Positions 7,850 through 16,682 of a DNA stretch of 64,000 bases are shown piece by piece. Within the stretch, counting starts at the first letter, position 1. Each line of letters opens with the position of its first letter. The notes beneath the pieces are model-generated. The model searched no databases, had not been told where the DNA came from, and was given only the letters and a program-made list of their open reading frames with translations. The DNA comes from Clostridium tunisiense TJ. Its GTDB lineage: Bacteria; Bacillota; Clostridia; Clostridiales; Clostridiaceae. The stretch spans positions 1 to 64,000 of the forward strand of contig NZ_AMQH01000002.1 of assembly GCF_000300195.1 (NCBI RefSeq), read 5' to 3'. The translations under genes were made by a program, and so were the position numbers.

Positions 7850-9121
7850 TTGAAAAAGAAAACTAGATTATTTACTCAAGGCTTTTTCTTTGTTTTAATT
7901 GCACTAATAGCTGTAAATCATGGATTATCAGAAAAAGGAATTGCCCTATCATTTATTCCAACAGCTTCGCTTCATGCTATTTGTCCTTTTGGTGGAGTAG
8001 AAACTTTATATACTCTTTTAGCCTCTGGCAAATTATTACCTAAGTTACATGAATCCACTTTAATAATAACTGGCTTAATACTAATTATTTCTTTACTATT
8101 TGGAAAGGCCTTTTGTGGATGGATTTGTCCCCTAGGTACTGTTCAAGAGTGGATAGGAAAGGTTGGAAGAAAGCTTTTTAAAACAAGGTACAATAGTTTT
8201 ATTTCCCCAAAAATTCATAAGTTCTTATCCTTTGGTCCTTATATCATCTTACTCTTGACCCTGTATGCCACAGCAACAACTGCTAAACTTGCCTTTCTAG
8301 ATTTTGATCCTTACCATGCACTATTTAGCTTTTGGACTGGAGAGGTTGCTCTTTATAGCATAATTATTTTAGTTTTAATTTTGCTTGCATCCTTAGTTAT
8401 AGAAAGACCTTGGTGTAAATATTTATGTCCTCTAGGCATAGTTTTAGGTATCACTAATAAATTTAGATTGTTTACAATAAAAAGAAATGATAGCACTTGC
8501 ATATCCTGTAAGTTGTGTGACAAAAAATGTCCTATGAACCTAACCATATCAGATAGCACTAAAGTTTCGTCTACAGAATGTATTTCTTGTATGGAATGTA
8601 CTTCTGAAAATACATGTACAATGCAGAATACCCTAGTAATGAAATCAGGAAAATCACATATTAAAAATAAGTTCATGCCTTTACTTATTATTCTATTTCT
8701 CTTTGGTGGAATACAATTATCCAAATCTTTTTCCCTTTGGAAAACAGAAAGAAGTGCAGAGCCTGCTAAGATTACTTCTAGTGACTACACTGAAAAATAT
8801 GATCCTGCAGATATCAGAGGCTCTTATTCCTTTAAGGAAATTTCGAGTCTTTACAATGTGAAAGAAGAAGACCTTATTACCAGCTTTAAACTAAGTGATA
8901 TTAACCTTAAAGTTAAAGATTTAGAAACTCTTTATTCAGATTCTGAAATAGAAATAGGTACAAAGTCTGTGAGATACTTCGTTGCTCTTTACAATGAAAT
9001 TCCTTTTGATAAGGGCGAAGAGGAAGTATTCCTACCCTCCTCTGCTGTAGATCTACTATTATCCACAAAAAATTTAAACCCTGAAGAAATTGATTATTTA
9101 AAAGCTCATGAAGGAAACTAA
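7850..9121 (+). CDS. NapH/CcoG-like membrane polyferredoxin
   Basis: The 423-residue protein has about five membrane segments in its first 275 residues, with paired CxxxCP motifs CGWICPLG and CKYLCPLG typical of NapH/RdxA/NosR-family membrane iron-sulfur proteins. Two ferredoxin-like cysteine sets follow: CISCKLCDKKCP and CISCMECTSENTC. The second is irregular, with no proline after the last Cys. A final membrane helix (about 278-294) leads to a 110-residue hydrophilic tail with no cysteines. It probably passes electrons at the membrane; the partner is unknown and no reductase gene adjoins it. The start is TTG, chosen because GGGAGGGG lies six bases upstream. The gene stands alone between two terminators. 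Confidence 0.85.
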   Translation: MKKKTRLFTQGFFFVLIALIAVNHGLSEKGIALSFIPTASLHAICPFGGVETLYTLLASGKLLPKLHESTLIITGLILIISLLFGKAFCGWICPLGTVQEWIGKVGRKLFKTRYNSFISPKIHKFLSFGPYIILLLTLYATATTAKLAFLDFDPYHALFSFWTGEVALYSIIILVLILLASLVIERPWCKYLCPLGIVLGITNKFRLFTIKRNDSTCISCKLCDKKCPMNLTISDSTKVSSTECISCMECTSENTCTMQNTLVMKSGKSHIKNKFMPLLIILFLFGGIQLSKSFSLWKTERSAEPAKITSSDYTEKYDPADIRGSYSFKEISSLYNVKEEDLITSFKLSDINLKVKDLETLYSDSEIEIGTKSVRYFVALYNEIPFDKGEEEVFLPSSAVDLLLSTKNLNPEEIDYLKAHEGN

Positions 9122-9142
9122 ATTTAACTAACCCTAATCATA

Positions 9143-9179
9143 AAAAAGCAAGAAAATCATAATGATTTTCTTGCTTTTC
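9143..9179 (+). terminator. Intrinsic terminator after the polyferredoxin gene
   Basis: AAAAGCAAGAAAATCAT pairs with ATGATTTTCTTGCTTTT. The A- and T-rich ends would let it work in both directions, serving the convergent gene at 9258-9602 as well. Confidence 0.85.
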
Positions 9180-9257
9180 TAACATTATTAATCCATAATG
9201 AAAGTCCCATTTACTTTACTAGAACTACTATGGCTTTACATTTTAATTTAACTTCTA

Positions 9258-9602
9258 TTAATTTTCTTGTTTATCTTCACTTTCTTCACTATCTTCATAA
9301 TCTACGTCGATAATAGTTGAATCACTATAATCTATAACTGTATCATCCTTATTTTCTTCATAATCATCTTTGTTTACATTATAATAATATTTTAAATTTG
9401 GATCTTCTCTATACTCTTTTTCCAACTTCTTAGCTTTATATTTTAAATAAATTACTACTCCTGAAATAGCTATCACTGCCAATATGATAATAAAAAACAA
9501 ACTTCTTACAAAAAACCCAAAGACTCCAAATATTACTGGTGAAAACACAATGAATAAAACAACAATCAATATAATTTTTAGTATATCTTTAAAATTATTC
9601 AT
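9258..9602 (-). CDS. Small membrane protein with acidic tail, function unknown
   Basis: The 114-residue protein has two closely spaced hydrophobic segments (about 8-30 and 32-53), a basic stretch (KYKAKKLEKEYRED), and a strongly acidic C-terminal third rich in Asp, Glu and Ser. I do not recognise a family. The ATG has an AAAGGA site about 15 bases upstream, which is long but usable. A copy of the interspersed repeat begins 40 bp upstream of the start, so its leader is largely repeat-derived. It converges with the polyferredoxin gene across a shared terminator. Confidence 0.75.
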   Translation of the reverse strand: MNNFKDILKIILIVVLFIVFSPVIFGVFGFFVRSLFFIIILAVIAISGVVIYLKYKAKKLEKEYREDPNLKYYYNVNKDDYEENKDDTVIDYSDSTIIDVDYEDSEESEDKQEN

Positions 9603-9641
9603 TAATTATTCTAATTCCTTTCTCTTCTATATTAGGACATT

Positions 9642-9818
9642 AGGCATTTTAAAAAAATAAATAAGTCAGTATGTTTGTCTATTTTGAGTTATACTGCGTC
9701 AACAGAACCCTTAGATAGCTCTACTATCTGCGGAACCTGTTTCCTAGTCGCACAAGCTTGCTTGTGAATTAAAAATCCCCTTCACATCTTTGACTTGTTA
9801 TTTATTTTCAAATGCCTT
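9642..9818 (+). mobile_element. MITE-like interspersed repeat, copy 1
   Basis: A 177-bp element bounded by imperfect terminal inverted repeats (AGGCATTTT... and ...AAATGCCTT, then AATAAATAAGTCA against TGACTTGTTATTTATT). It contains the palindrome CACAAGC-TT-GCTTGTG and an imperfect inner hairpin (CAGAACCC..GGAACCTG). TA dinucleotides flank both ends. It has no coding capacity. Four more copies are in this window. This one lies 40 bp upstream of the gene starting at 9602. Confidence 0.88.
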
Positions 9819-9919
9819 AGTTTCACAAACTATCAATACCTTGTCCTTATTATATGATATTATATTATAAATCTAAAATTAATAAATATAGGTTTCTCCA
9901 TTTTAATAAAAAATTAATA

Positions 9920-10660
9920 TTATTGAAGACCTCCATCTACATTTATTATTTGTCCTGTAACATAACTTGAATCCTCACTAGCTAAAAAAGTTACTACCTT
10001 TGCAACTTCTTGTCCATTCCCTAATCTACCAAGAGGAATTTCACTAATAAGTTCTTCTCTTTCTTCTTTTGATAACCAAGCATTCATATCAGTATTAATA
10101 ACCCCTGGGGCTACTGCATTAACTCTAATGTTGCTTGGTGCAAGCTCCTTTGCAAGAGATTTTGTAAAGGAGTTTATTGCTCCTTTAGAGGAAGAATATA
10201 GTACCTCACAAGAAGCTCCCAAGTTTCCCCACATGGAGGAGATATTTATAATATTACCTCTTTTATTGCCAATCATATGCTTTATTACATTATGACTTGT
10301 ATTATATGCGGATTTAAAATTAATATCCATAATGCTATTGTAATCACATTCTTCCATATCCATGAATAGTCCTACTTTTGATATAGCTGCATTATTTACT
10401 AGTATATCAATTTTTCCTAAGGTTTTAATTATTTCTTCAATCATAGATGAAGCAAAATTATAATTGCTCACATCTCCTTTTATTAAAATACCATAAGCCC
10501 CCATTTCTTTAATTTCCTTCAGGGTCTCTTCAGCCCTTTCATCATCATTAACATAATTTAATGCTAAAATAGCACCTTGTCGAGCAAACTCTATGGCTAT
10601 GCTTTTTCCAATGCCCCTAGTTCCCCCTGTTATTAATGCAACTTTCCCTACTAATTTCAT
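9920..10660 (-). CDS. Short-chain dehydrogenase/reductase, FabG-like (possibly YmfI type)
   Basis: The protein is 246 residues from ATG 10660, chosen because GAGGTG lies nine bases upstream. It has the Rossmann motif TGGTRGIG, the NNAA motif, a catalytic Ser in NISSMWG, YSSSK (Tyr-x3-Lys) and the SDR tail GQIINVDGG. FabG proteins reduce 3-oxoacyl-ACP with NADPH. The block ISSMWGNLGASCEVLYS is closer, from memory, to the YmfI subgroup, annotated as an elongation factor P 5-aminopentanone reductase, than to true FabG. No fatty-acid genes adjoin it, which also argues against FabG. The precise substrate is uncertain. Confidence 0.85.
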   Translation of the reverse strand: MKLVGKVALITGGTRGIGKSIAIEFARQGAILALNYVNDDERAEETLKEIKEMGAYGILIKGDVSNYNFASSMIEEIIKTLGKIDILVNNAAISKVGLFMDMEECDYNSIMDINFKSAYNTSHNVIKHMIGNKRGNIINISSMWGNLGASCEVLYSSSKGAINSFTKSLAKELAPSNIRVNAVAPGVINTDMNAWLSKEEREELISEIPLGRLGNGQEVAKVVTFLASEDSSYVTGQIINVDGGLQ

Positions 10661-11027
10661 ATACAAACACCTCTATAGCAAAATATTCTTATTACCTAAC
10701 TGTAAGTTACAAAAAATTATTAATCCATAACTATAACTACCTAGAAAAACCAGTCTTTGTTTTATTAACTTTAGCTGTTAAAACTAGTAACTTTTCTTTT
10801 AATATTATATCTAGAAAATCCACAGTTACTTGTCTATCTAAGTAAGTAACATATAAATATATTATGTATTGTATCCTAAGTAATAAGTTATTTCTATAGA
10901 AACTTTAACTCTGCGTTATTATTTAAAATTATTCTAACTTATATAAGTTTATATTTTCTATATTTAAGGTTTAAAGATTCAGTTCTAGCTTCATAATATA
11001 ACTGTATGCTTATTAAGGAGGGTCTAT
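10661..11027. other. Non-coding interval
   Basis: AT-rich sequence between the reductase gene (minus strand) and the ferredoxin gene (plus strand), so it should hold both promoters. I see no small gene, strong hairpin or riboswitch. The ferredoxin ribosome site AAGGAGGG is at its right end. Confidence 0.4.
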
Positions 11028-11198
11028 ATGGCTTATAAAATTACTAACCTCTGTACCTGTTGTGGTCTTTGTATTCCTGAATGTCCTTTGAATTGTATTG
11101 GAAAGGGTGATAATATTTTTATTATAGATGAACATATTTGTATCGAATGTGGGGCTTGTTCTAATGTATGTCCCGTTAGTGCTCCTATTTTAGACTAA
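11028..11198 (+). CDS. 2[4Fe-4S] ferredoxin, divergent copy
   Basis: The 56-residue protein has two CxxCxxCxxxCP motifs: CTCCGLCIPECP (residues 9-20) and CIECGACSNVCP (38-49). These are the ligands of two [4Fe-4S] clusters in clostridial ferredoxin. It would carry low-potential electrons for hydrogenase, pyruvate:ferredoxin oxidoreductase or radical enzymes. AAGGAGGG precedes the ATG. It shares the MAYKI start and length with the next gene, so the pair arose by duplication, but it has diverged, with more hydrophobic and bulky residues between the motifs (FIIDEH). Confidence 0.93.
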   Translation: MAYKITNLCTCCGLCIPECPLNCIGKGDNIFIIDEHICIECGACSNVCPVSAPILD

Positions 11199-11345
11199 TA
11201 ATAGTTTATTAATTTTAAAATTATAATTATTTCTATTTACATAAACCCTCTACTTAATCATCCTGTAGAATTATATAAATCTCTTTATTATTTTCTGAAA
11301 ATATGTTATTATTATGTTGATTTAAGAAAAAGGAGGTTTTTGATT

Positions 11346-11516
11346 ATGGCTTATAAAATTGTTGATGCTTGCATCTCTTGTGGAGCATGTGAAGCTGAGT
11401 GCCCAGTTAACTGCATAAGCGCTGGAGATGGAATCTACCTAATCGATGGAAATGCTTGTATCGAGTGTGGTGCTTGTGCTAGCGTTTGTCCAGTAGGAGC
11501 TCCAGTTCAAGAATAA
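11346..11516 (+). CDS. 2[4Fe-4S] ferredoxin, canonical clostridial copy
   Basis: The 56-residue protein starts MAYKIVDACISCGACEAECP and carries the second motif CIECGACASVCP at 38-49. Its small, acidic, alanine-rich sequence is what is expected of the main clostridial ferredoxin. The ribosome site is AAGGAGG. A strong terminator follows. The 147-bp spacer after the first ferredoxin gene has room for its own promoter, so the two may be expressed separately. Confidence 0.95.
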   Translation: MAYKIVDACISCGACEAECPVNCISAGDGIYLIDGNACIECGACASVCPVGAPVQE

Positions 11517-11543
11517 TTGAACATAGAAGTAACCTTAAAAAGT

Positions 11544-11581
11544 ACAAGCTATTAACTTTTGTTAATAGCTTGTGTTTTTTT
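11544..11581 (+). terminator. Intrinsic terminator after the ferredoxin genes
   Basis: A 13-bp perfect stem ACAAGCTATTAAC/GTTAATAGCTTGT with a TTTT loop and a following T-run. Confidence 0.93.
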
Positions 11582-11661
11582 ATGAAATTATATTATCTTT
11601 TAACTTTGATTTGAAGAAACATAGTTGTGTCAAGCTTCTACTTCTAGTTTAAGTTATTATC

Positions 11662-12513
11662 TTATTCCATTAAATCAGTAAAACCTTCACCTAAAGTTTC
11701 ATGAACATTATAAGTTATTATAAAAGCTTTTGGATCAATTTCTTTAATAAAGTTTTTTAACCTAATAACTTCCCTCTTTCCAAGAACAGTTGTTATTACC
11801 TCTTTATTTTGAAGGGAGTAAGCACCTTTTGCATCATATAAGGTTGCACTTCTATCAAGTTCTTTTATTATAAAGTTTTTGATTTCTATTCCTTTACTAC
11901 TAACTATTTCAACTTTCTTAATTATATTTAACCCTTGAATAGCTGAATCTACTGTAAATCCATTTATTATAACTCCAAGTAAAGAATACATACCTACTGT
12001 AGCACCAAAAGCAGCTATAGCTAGTATAGTAACTAATAAGTCTGCTAGCAAAAGACCTTTTCCTATCTCTAAATGCATGTATTTATTTAATATTTTAGCT
12101 ACTATATCTGTACCACCAGTAGAGGCATTTTGATTAAATACTATAGCCATACCAATAGCTCCAACTAGAATACCAAAAATAAGGTTTATAAATATATCCT
12201 CAGTTACCGGACCACTCATTGGAAACACTGTTTCCATAATAGATATTATAAAAGAAAGCATTAAGCTTGAATATATGGTTTTAACTCCAAACCCAGAGCC
12301 TATAAATATAAAGCCAATTATAAATAAAATCACATTTAAAACTAGCATTATAGCTCCAACATTTAGTACTGGAAAGTAATAATTAATAACCATTGCAAGA
12401 CCTGTAACCCCACCTGCTGCTAAATCATTTGGTATTAAAAAGAAGTAAACTCCTGCTGCAACCAATATAAGTCCTATAGTAATCATTACATATTCATAAA
12501 TTGTTTTTTTCAT
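11662..12513 (-). CDS. YitT family membrane protein (DUF161 plus DUF2179)
   Basis: The 283-residue protein has five to six membrane segments in residues 8-190, containing the family's GGVTGLAMVINYYF and NASTGGTDIVAKILNKY motifs. A cytoplasmic C-terminal DUF2179 domain follows (about 200-280, with ATLYDAKGAYS and ITYNVHETLGEGF). The family is widespread in Firmicutes as a probable transporter with a small regulatory domain; its substrate is not established. The gene is single, with an AAGGAGGG ribosome site. Two inverted repeats lie in its upstream region (12661-12738). Confidence 0.9.
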   Translation of the reverse strand: MKKTIYEYVMITIGLILVAAGVYFFLIPNDLAAGGVTGLAMVINYYFPVLNVGAIMLVLNVILFIIGFIFIGSGFGVKTIYSSLMLSFIISIMETVFPMSGPVTEDIFINLIFGILVGAIGMAIVFNQNASTGGTDIVAKILNKYMHLEIGKGLLLADLLVTILAIAAFGATVGMYSLLGVIINGFTVDSAIQGLNIIKKVEIVSSKGIEIKNFIIKELDRSATLYDAKGAYSLQNKEVITTVLGKREVIRLKNFIKEIDPKAFIITYNVHETLGEGFTDLME

Positions 12514-12660
12514 TTGGAACCCTCCTTAACATATAGTATATTAATAAACTTAAAATTATATTTATTTTTTCACAAATAAAAAACTCTCAACCTACTACGG
12601 CAAAGAGTTATGCTCATTTCTAAAAATGTGTACATCAAGTTTAGAAAATCTTTATTTTAT

Positions 12661-12738
12661 ATAATTAGTCTTAATAAATCTAAAATATATTGAGACTAAT
12701 TATAGTATATTTTACGTTTATCATTGTTACCCAATGAT
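12661..12738. repeat. Two inverted repeats upstream of the YitT gene
   Basis: ATAATTAGTCT (12661-12671) pairs perfectly with 12693-12703. ATCATTG (12720-12726) pairs with CAATGAT (12732-12738). They lie 150-225 bp upstream of the YitT start and just past the asnS terminator. They may be operator or leader elements; neither has a T-run. Confidence 0.45.
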
Positions 12739-12820
12739 ATTATACTACACTTGTTATGGAAAGTAAATATGTGATATTTATGTAAATTTATTCATGTTTA
12801 ATGTATTTTTATAACACTAT

Positions 12821-12856
12821 AAAAAAAGGGCTTAAAGCAAAAGCCTTAAACCCTTG
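12821..12856 (-). terminator. Intrinsic terminator of asnS
   Basis: On the minus strand AAGGGTTTAAGGC pairs with GCTTTAAGCCCTT (small internal mismatch), followed by TTTTTT, 38 bases after the asnS stop. Confidence 0.88.
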
Positions 12857-12893
12857 AAAATACTGATTAATCTTAGTAATAAAATTTCTTATT

Positions 12894-14285
12894 TTAGAAT
12901 TCAGCTGTTCCTGTAGTTCTTGGGAATGGTATTACGTCTCTAATGTTGCTCATTCCTGTTAAATACATAATCATTCTTTCAAAACCAAGTCCGAAACCAG
13001 CATGTTTTGTTCCGCCATATTTTCTAAGTTCTAAATACCACCAGTAATCCTCTGTATGAAGTCCTAACTCTTCTATTCTCTTTATTAGAAGGTCTAGTCT
13101 TTCCTCTCTTTGGCTTCCACCAATGAGTTCTCCAACTCCTGGCACTAAAAGATCTGTAGCTGCTACTGTCTTGTTGTCATCATTCATTCTCATATAGAAA
13201 GCTTTTATATCCTTTGGGTAATCAGTAACAAATACTGGCTTTTTATATATTTCTTCTGTAATATATCTTTCATGTTCAGTTTGAAGGTCACAGCCCCACT
13301 CAACTGGATATTGGAACTCTTTATCTGCTTTCTTTAAAAGCTCCACAGCTTCAGTATAAGTTATCTTACCAAATTCTGAATTTGCTACATTCGTTAATCT
13401 TTCAATTAAGCCTTTATCTACAAAGCTGTTGAAGAATTCCATCTCTTCTGGAGCATTTTCCATTACATAGTTAATGATATATTTTACCATATCTTCTGCA
13501 AGTTCCATATCATCATTTAAATCTGCAAATGAAATCTCTGGCTCAATCATCCAAAACTCTGCTGCATGTCTTGGAGTGTTTGAGTTTTCTGCCCTAAAGG
13601 TTGGTCCAAAGGTATAAACATTTCTAAAAGCAAGAGCATAAGCTTCTGCTGCTAACTGTCCACTAACTGTAAGGTTAGTTTCTTTTCCAAAGAAATCTTG
13701 CTTATAGTCTATTTTTCCTTCCTCAATTTTTGGAATGCTGTTTAGATCCATTGTTGTCACTTTAAACATTTCTCCAGCACCCTCACAATCACTTCCAGTA
13801 ATGATTGGTGTATGAGTATACACAAAGCCTCTTTCTTGGAAGAACTTGTGAATTGCAAAAGCTGTTAAAGAACGTACTCTAAATACAGCTGAAAAAGCGT
13901 TACTTCTTGGTCTTAAGTGTGCTATTGTTCTTAAATATTCAAAGCTGTGTCTTTTCTTTTGAAGTGGATAATCACTAGAAGATTCCCCTTCAACCACTAT
14001 TTTTGTAGCTTTAATCTCAAAAGGTTGCTTTGCTTCTGGAGTTAAAACCACATTTCCTATTACAGTAATAGATGAGCTTATGCTTAACTTTTCAACTTCT
14101 TTAAAGTTTTCTAAAGCCTCCTCAAATACTACTTGAACATTTTTAAAGAAACTTCCGTCATTTACTTCAATAAACCCAAAAGCTTTTGAAGATCTTAAAG
14201 TTCTAATCCATCCAGAAATAGCTACTTCTTTCTCTGCAAACTTTTCAGTTTCTCTGTAAAGTTGTTTTACTAATAATTTTTCCAT
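12894..14285 (-). CDS. asnS: Asparaginyl-tRNA synthetase
   Basis: The 463-residue class IIb synthetase charges tRNA-Asn with asparagine. It has an N-terminal OB-fold anticodon domain (about 1-115, [22 protein letters not shown]), motif 2 ([21 protein letters not shown]) and motif 3 ([27 protein letters not shown]). The absence of an aspartyl-type insertion and the RDVIPFPRT ending separate it from AspRS. The start at 14285 is chosen for the GGAGGAG site eight bases upstream; a longer in-frame start exists but has no ribosome site. It is controlled by a T-box leader at 14461-14735. Confidence 0.96.
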   Translation of the reverse strand: MEKLLVKQLYRETEKFAEKEVAISGWIRTLRSSKAFGFIEVNDGSFFKNVQVVFEEALENFKEVEKLSISSSITVIGNVVLTPEAKQPFEIKATKIVVEGESSSDYPLQKKRHSFEYLRTIAHLRPRSNAFSAVFRVRSLTAFAIHKFFQERGFVYTHTPIITGSDCEGAGEMFKVTTMDLNSIPKIEEGKIDYKQDFFGKETNLTVSGQLAAEAYALAFRNVYTFGPTFRAENSNTPRHAAEFWMIEPEISFADLNDDMELAEDMVKYIINYVMENAPEEMEFFNSFVDKGLIERLTNVANSEFGKITYTEAVELLKKADKEFQYPVEWGCDLQTEHERYITEEIYKKPVFVTDYPKDIKAFYMRMNDDNKTVAATDLLVPGVGELIGGSQREERLDLLIKRIEELGLHTEDYWWYLELRKYGGTKHAGFGLGFERMIMYLTGMSNIRDVIPFPRTTGTAEF

Positions 14286-14460
14286 GATAACTCCTCCTAT
14301 ATTATTACAAACCAAAGTTTGTTTATTTATATATTAAAAACTAAGCATCTTCAATTTAAAATTGAGATTTACTTATATTTTTATAGATTAAACCTATTTA
14401 AAGAAAATTTCTTCTAGTGTGATCTCAATTACTTTGTTTTACTTTATCTTTTTTTAAAAT

Positions 14461-14735
14461 AAAAAAAGCCTTTCATCCCTACGTAAAGGGACGAAAAGCA
14501 TTATTTCGCGGTACCACCCAATTTGTGATAAAAATCACCGGCTCTATCAGTACGGAGAGTTCTCGATACTGTTCAAGGATAACGGTATGATGCCGTCTAA
14601 GTCTACTCTCCAAAGGATTTCGGTTAGAAACTCAAAGATGTTCTTCAATATAAGCTTCATATTGGTCTTCCACCCTCACCAATTCGCTTTAACTACCTCT
14701 TATATCTACTCTTCTTATCATAGTTTTTGTTTTTG
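14461..14735 (-). ncRNA. T-box leader of asnS
   Basis: On the minus strand the T-box sequence GGGTGGTACCGCG is at 14507-14519. It is followed by a terminator stem (GCTTTTCGTCCC..GGGATGAAAGGC) with seven U residues ending at 14461. Upstream lie stem-I-like elements, including GGTGAGGGTGGAAGACC near 14675-14705. An AAC triplet at 14623-14625 is a plausible asparagine specifier. T-boxes read through when the cognate tRNA is uncharged, so low Asn-tRNA would raise asnS. The specifier assignment is tentative; the T-box call is firm. Confidence 0.95.
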
Positions 14736-14905
14736 TGTTACTTCTATAATATACAATAGTTCTAAAAATTATACTAAATTTGTATATAAAATATTATATG
14801 TCTTAAATATATTATTGTCAAACAATAATTTTTATGAATCAATGTATTTTCCAATCTAAAAATTTCCTACCTAAATTCATGCAAGGAATTTTAAATTTAC
14901 TTATT

Positions 14906-15394
14906 TTATTTAAGCTTCAAAGCCTGAAGTAAACTTTTATTATCTAAAATATACTTAAATATTACTACTCCTACAATTGAAACCACAGTAAATTCCCCTA
15001 TTGCTACTTGAAGTGTAGATAGCCAAAACGGAAGGTTTAACACATAATATAGCTCTGCACCAACCATGAAAGCATTAAATATTGTTGGCCAAAGGGATGC
15101 AATAAAAAGATTTTTGCTTTTACTTATACCAATGGTAGCAAATAATGTAGCCAAAGTTCCAATAATAACGTCTACCATTCCCATAGGACTTAATAAAAAA
15201 TTTGAAATAAAGCATCCTATAGTAAGAGCAGGTATGTATAATGGATCTACAAAAGCTAACAGTACCATAACTTCGGAAAATCTAAATTGTACACCTAAAA
15301 AAGACAATGGTGCAAAAACAAAGGTAAGCGCTACATATATAGCAGCTACTAAAGCCATTTTTAGCAATTTCACTAAATTTTCATTATTATTCAT
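14906..15394 (-). CDS. queT: QueT-family queuosine precursor ECF transporter S component
   Basis: The 162-residue protein (from ATG 15394) has five to six hydrophobic helices and the family's signature FAPLSFLGVQFRFSEVMVLLAFVDP near residue 25. QueT proteins are substrate-binding S components of energy-coupling-factor transporters for queuosine precursors; the shared ATPase module is encoded elsewhere. The start is chosen for the GGGGGG ribosome site eight bases upstream. A longer in-frame start at 15418 lies in the terminal repeat of the adjacent mobile element and should be discarded. I see no confident preQ1 riboswitch upstream. Confidence 0.88.
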   Translation of the reverse strand: MNNNENLVKLLKMALVAAIYVALTFVFAPLSFLGVQFRFSEVMVLLAFVDPLYIPALTIGCFISNFLLSPMGMVDVIIGTLATLFATIGISKSKNLFIASLWPTIFNAFMVGAELYYVLNLPFWLSTLQVAIGEFTVVSIVGVVIFKYILDNKSLLQALKLK

Positions 15395-15412
15395 TTCAAT
15401 TTCCCCCCTATA

Positions 15413-15572
15413 AGGCATCTGAAAATAAATAACAAGTCAAAGATGTAAAGAATATTTTGAGGTATACAAGGAAACAGGTTCCGCAGATAGTGGTGCTATC
15501 TAAGGGTTCTGTTGACGCAGTATAACTCAAAATAGACAAGCATACTGACTTATTTATTTTTTGAAGATGCCT
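15413..15572 (-). mobile_element. MITE-like interspersed repeat, copy 2
   Basis: A 160-bp copy in the opposite orientation to copy 1, with ends AAGGCATCTGAAAATAAATA and TATTTATTTTTTGAAGATGCC. The inner hairpin CAGGTTCCGCAGATAG..CTATCTAAGGGTTCTG is intact, but the CACAAGC palindrome is lost. It starts 18 bp upstream of the queT start codon, so it forms most of the queT leader. Confidence 0.88.
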
Positions 15573-16109
15573 GCTGTATTTAACAGCGGACTAGCTCCCA
15601 AAATCTACTTCAGCATTATTATTTGCGCAATATAAAATATAAATCCATAAAGGAACCTTAACTTATAATCTTTAGGATTATATAAGAAATCAATTTAATG
15701 ACTTAACTTATACAAGGAACCTTCTTTAGTTCTCTTTAATTTTTTGTAGATGAATGAAATTCATCATGAATAAGTTAATTTATCACTAAGGAATCCTATA
15801 TGGTCTAAAAATTAGAATTAAGCTTTCCAAATGAATTAATAAAAACTTTAGCTTCTTAACCAACCAAATTAATATAGTTTTAGCACTCTAATAGCTAGTT
15901 ATAAGATATCTTTATTGCACAAATAAATAAGGCTGCCAAAATGACAGCCTTGTAATCTTTAACAAATGAGAATTAGCCCTTGTAAATAAACTTACAAAGG
16001 GGTTTAAAGATTTCAATGCCGTAGTTTTATTTAAAGACAGGAGGCTTCCGAACTGTCCATTTAGTTTTATCGTATTTCATTATACAACTTAACCTGCGTA
16101 AAATCAATG
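15573..16109. other. Non-coding interval between two repeat copies
   Basis: No gene seen. It contains a short hairpin, GCTGT-ATTTA-ACAGC, beside the repeat (about 15574-15588). It also contains a terminator-like stem, AAGGCTG..CAGCCTT (15929-15952), on the downstream side of the carbonic-anhydrase-like gene but 160 bp from its stop. The rest is AT-rich. The interval and the gene at 16110 together are flanked by oppositely oriented repeat copies. Confidence 0.4.
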
Positions 16110-16682
16110 CTAATCTTCATTAACCAAATACAAGAGATTATCATCCACATTGTAAAACAATGGAGCTACAAGTATCTTTGGATACTTGTCTCTTAATCTC
16201 TTTGCCTCACTTAGCAAGAAATCTATTTCATTATCAATTTCAAACATTGGGGCAAAATTTCTAAAGTGCTCTTCTGCTTGTTTTTGTTCCCAACCCGCAT
16301 TTTCCACTAAGCCTTTAATAAACTTTTCCTTTTTAGACATAAGGTTAACCATACCACAGTTATTGTGACCCGTTAAGGCTATAGTCTTAACCCCACCTAC
16401 TGCAATAGCATAGGATACCTTAAATTCACTATAACGCAAGTTTCCACCACCGGAGCGTATAATATATGAAAAGTTATTAGGAATTTTTAGCTGTTTTCTA
16501 TTATCCATACACATACCTATTAACAGCTCAGCTTTCTCGTACTCATCAAAGGAATAGCCTAGATTATGATATTTTAAAAGTTTTTCTATTGGAGTACCTT
16601 TATACTTTAAAGAAATATCTTCATCACTTAGCACCTTTATTAATCTTTCCATAGAATTTGTATACGGATTGCACTTAGGCAT
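16110..16682 (-). CDS. Beta-class carbonic anhydrase homologue
   Basis: The 190-residue protein keeps the beta-carbonic-anhydrase zinc set: Cys58-x-Asp60-x-Arg62 (CMDNR) and His106-x2-Cys109 (GHNNCG). It would interconvert CO2 and bicarbonate in the cytoplasm. The usual RNAGN block is changed to RSGGGN, and about 50 residues between GHNNCG and the end are atypical, so activity is probable but not certain. The ATG at 16682 and an alternative TTG at 16688 both lie in the end of a mobile repeat, and neither has a ribosome site. An internal ATG (MERLIKV, residue 11) also lacks one. The repeat insertion may have removed the native leader. Confidence 0.75.
   Translation of the reverse strand: MPKCNPYTNSMERLIKVLSDEDISLKYKGTPIEKLLKYHNLGYSFDEYEKAELLIGMCMDNRKQLKIPNNFSYIIRSGGGNLRYSEFKVSYAIAVGGVKTIALTGHNNCGMVNLMSKKEKFIKGLVENAGWEQKQAEEHFRNFAPMFEIDNEIDFLLSEAKRLRDKYPKILVAPLFYNVDDNLLYLVNED

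Noticed and set aside
8353-8724. 123-residue minus-strand reading frame
   Set aside because: It is entirely antisense to the polyferredoxin gene and has no ribosome site.
15413-15600. preQ1 riboswitch before queT
   Set aside because: The region upstream is a mobile repeat plus a short hairpin, and I could not find the A-rich tail and pseudoknot pattern of a preQ1 aptamer.
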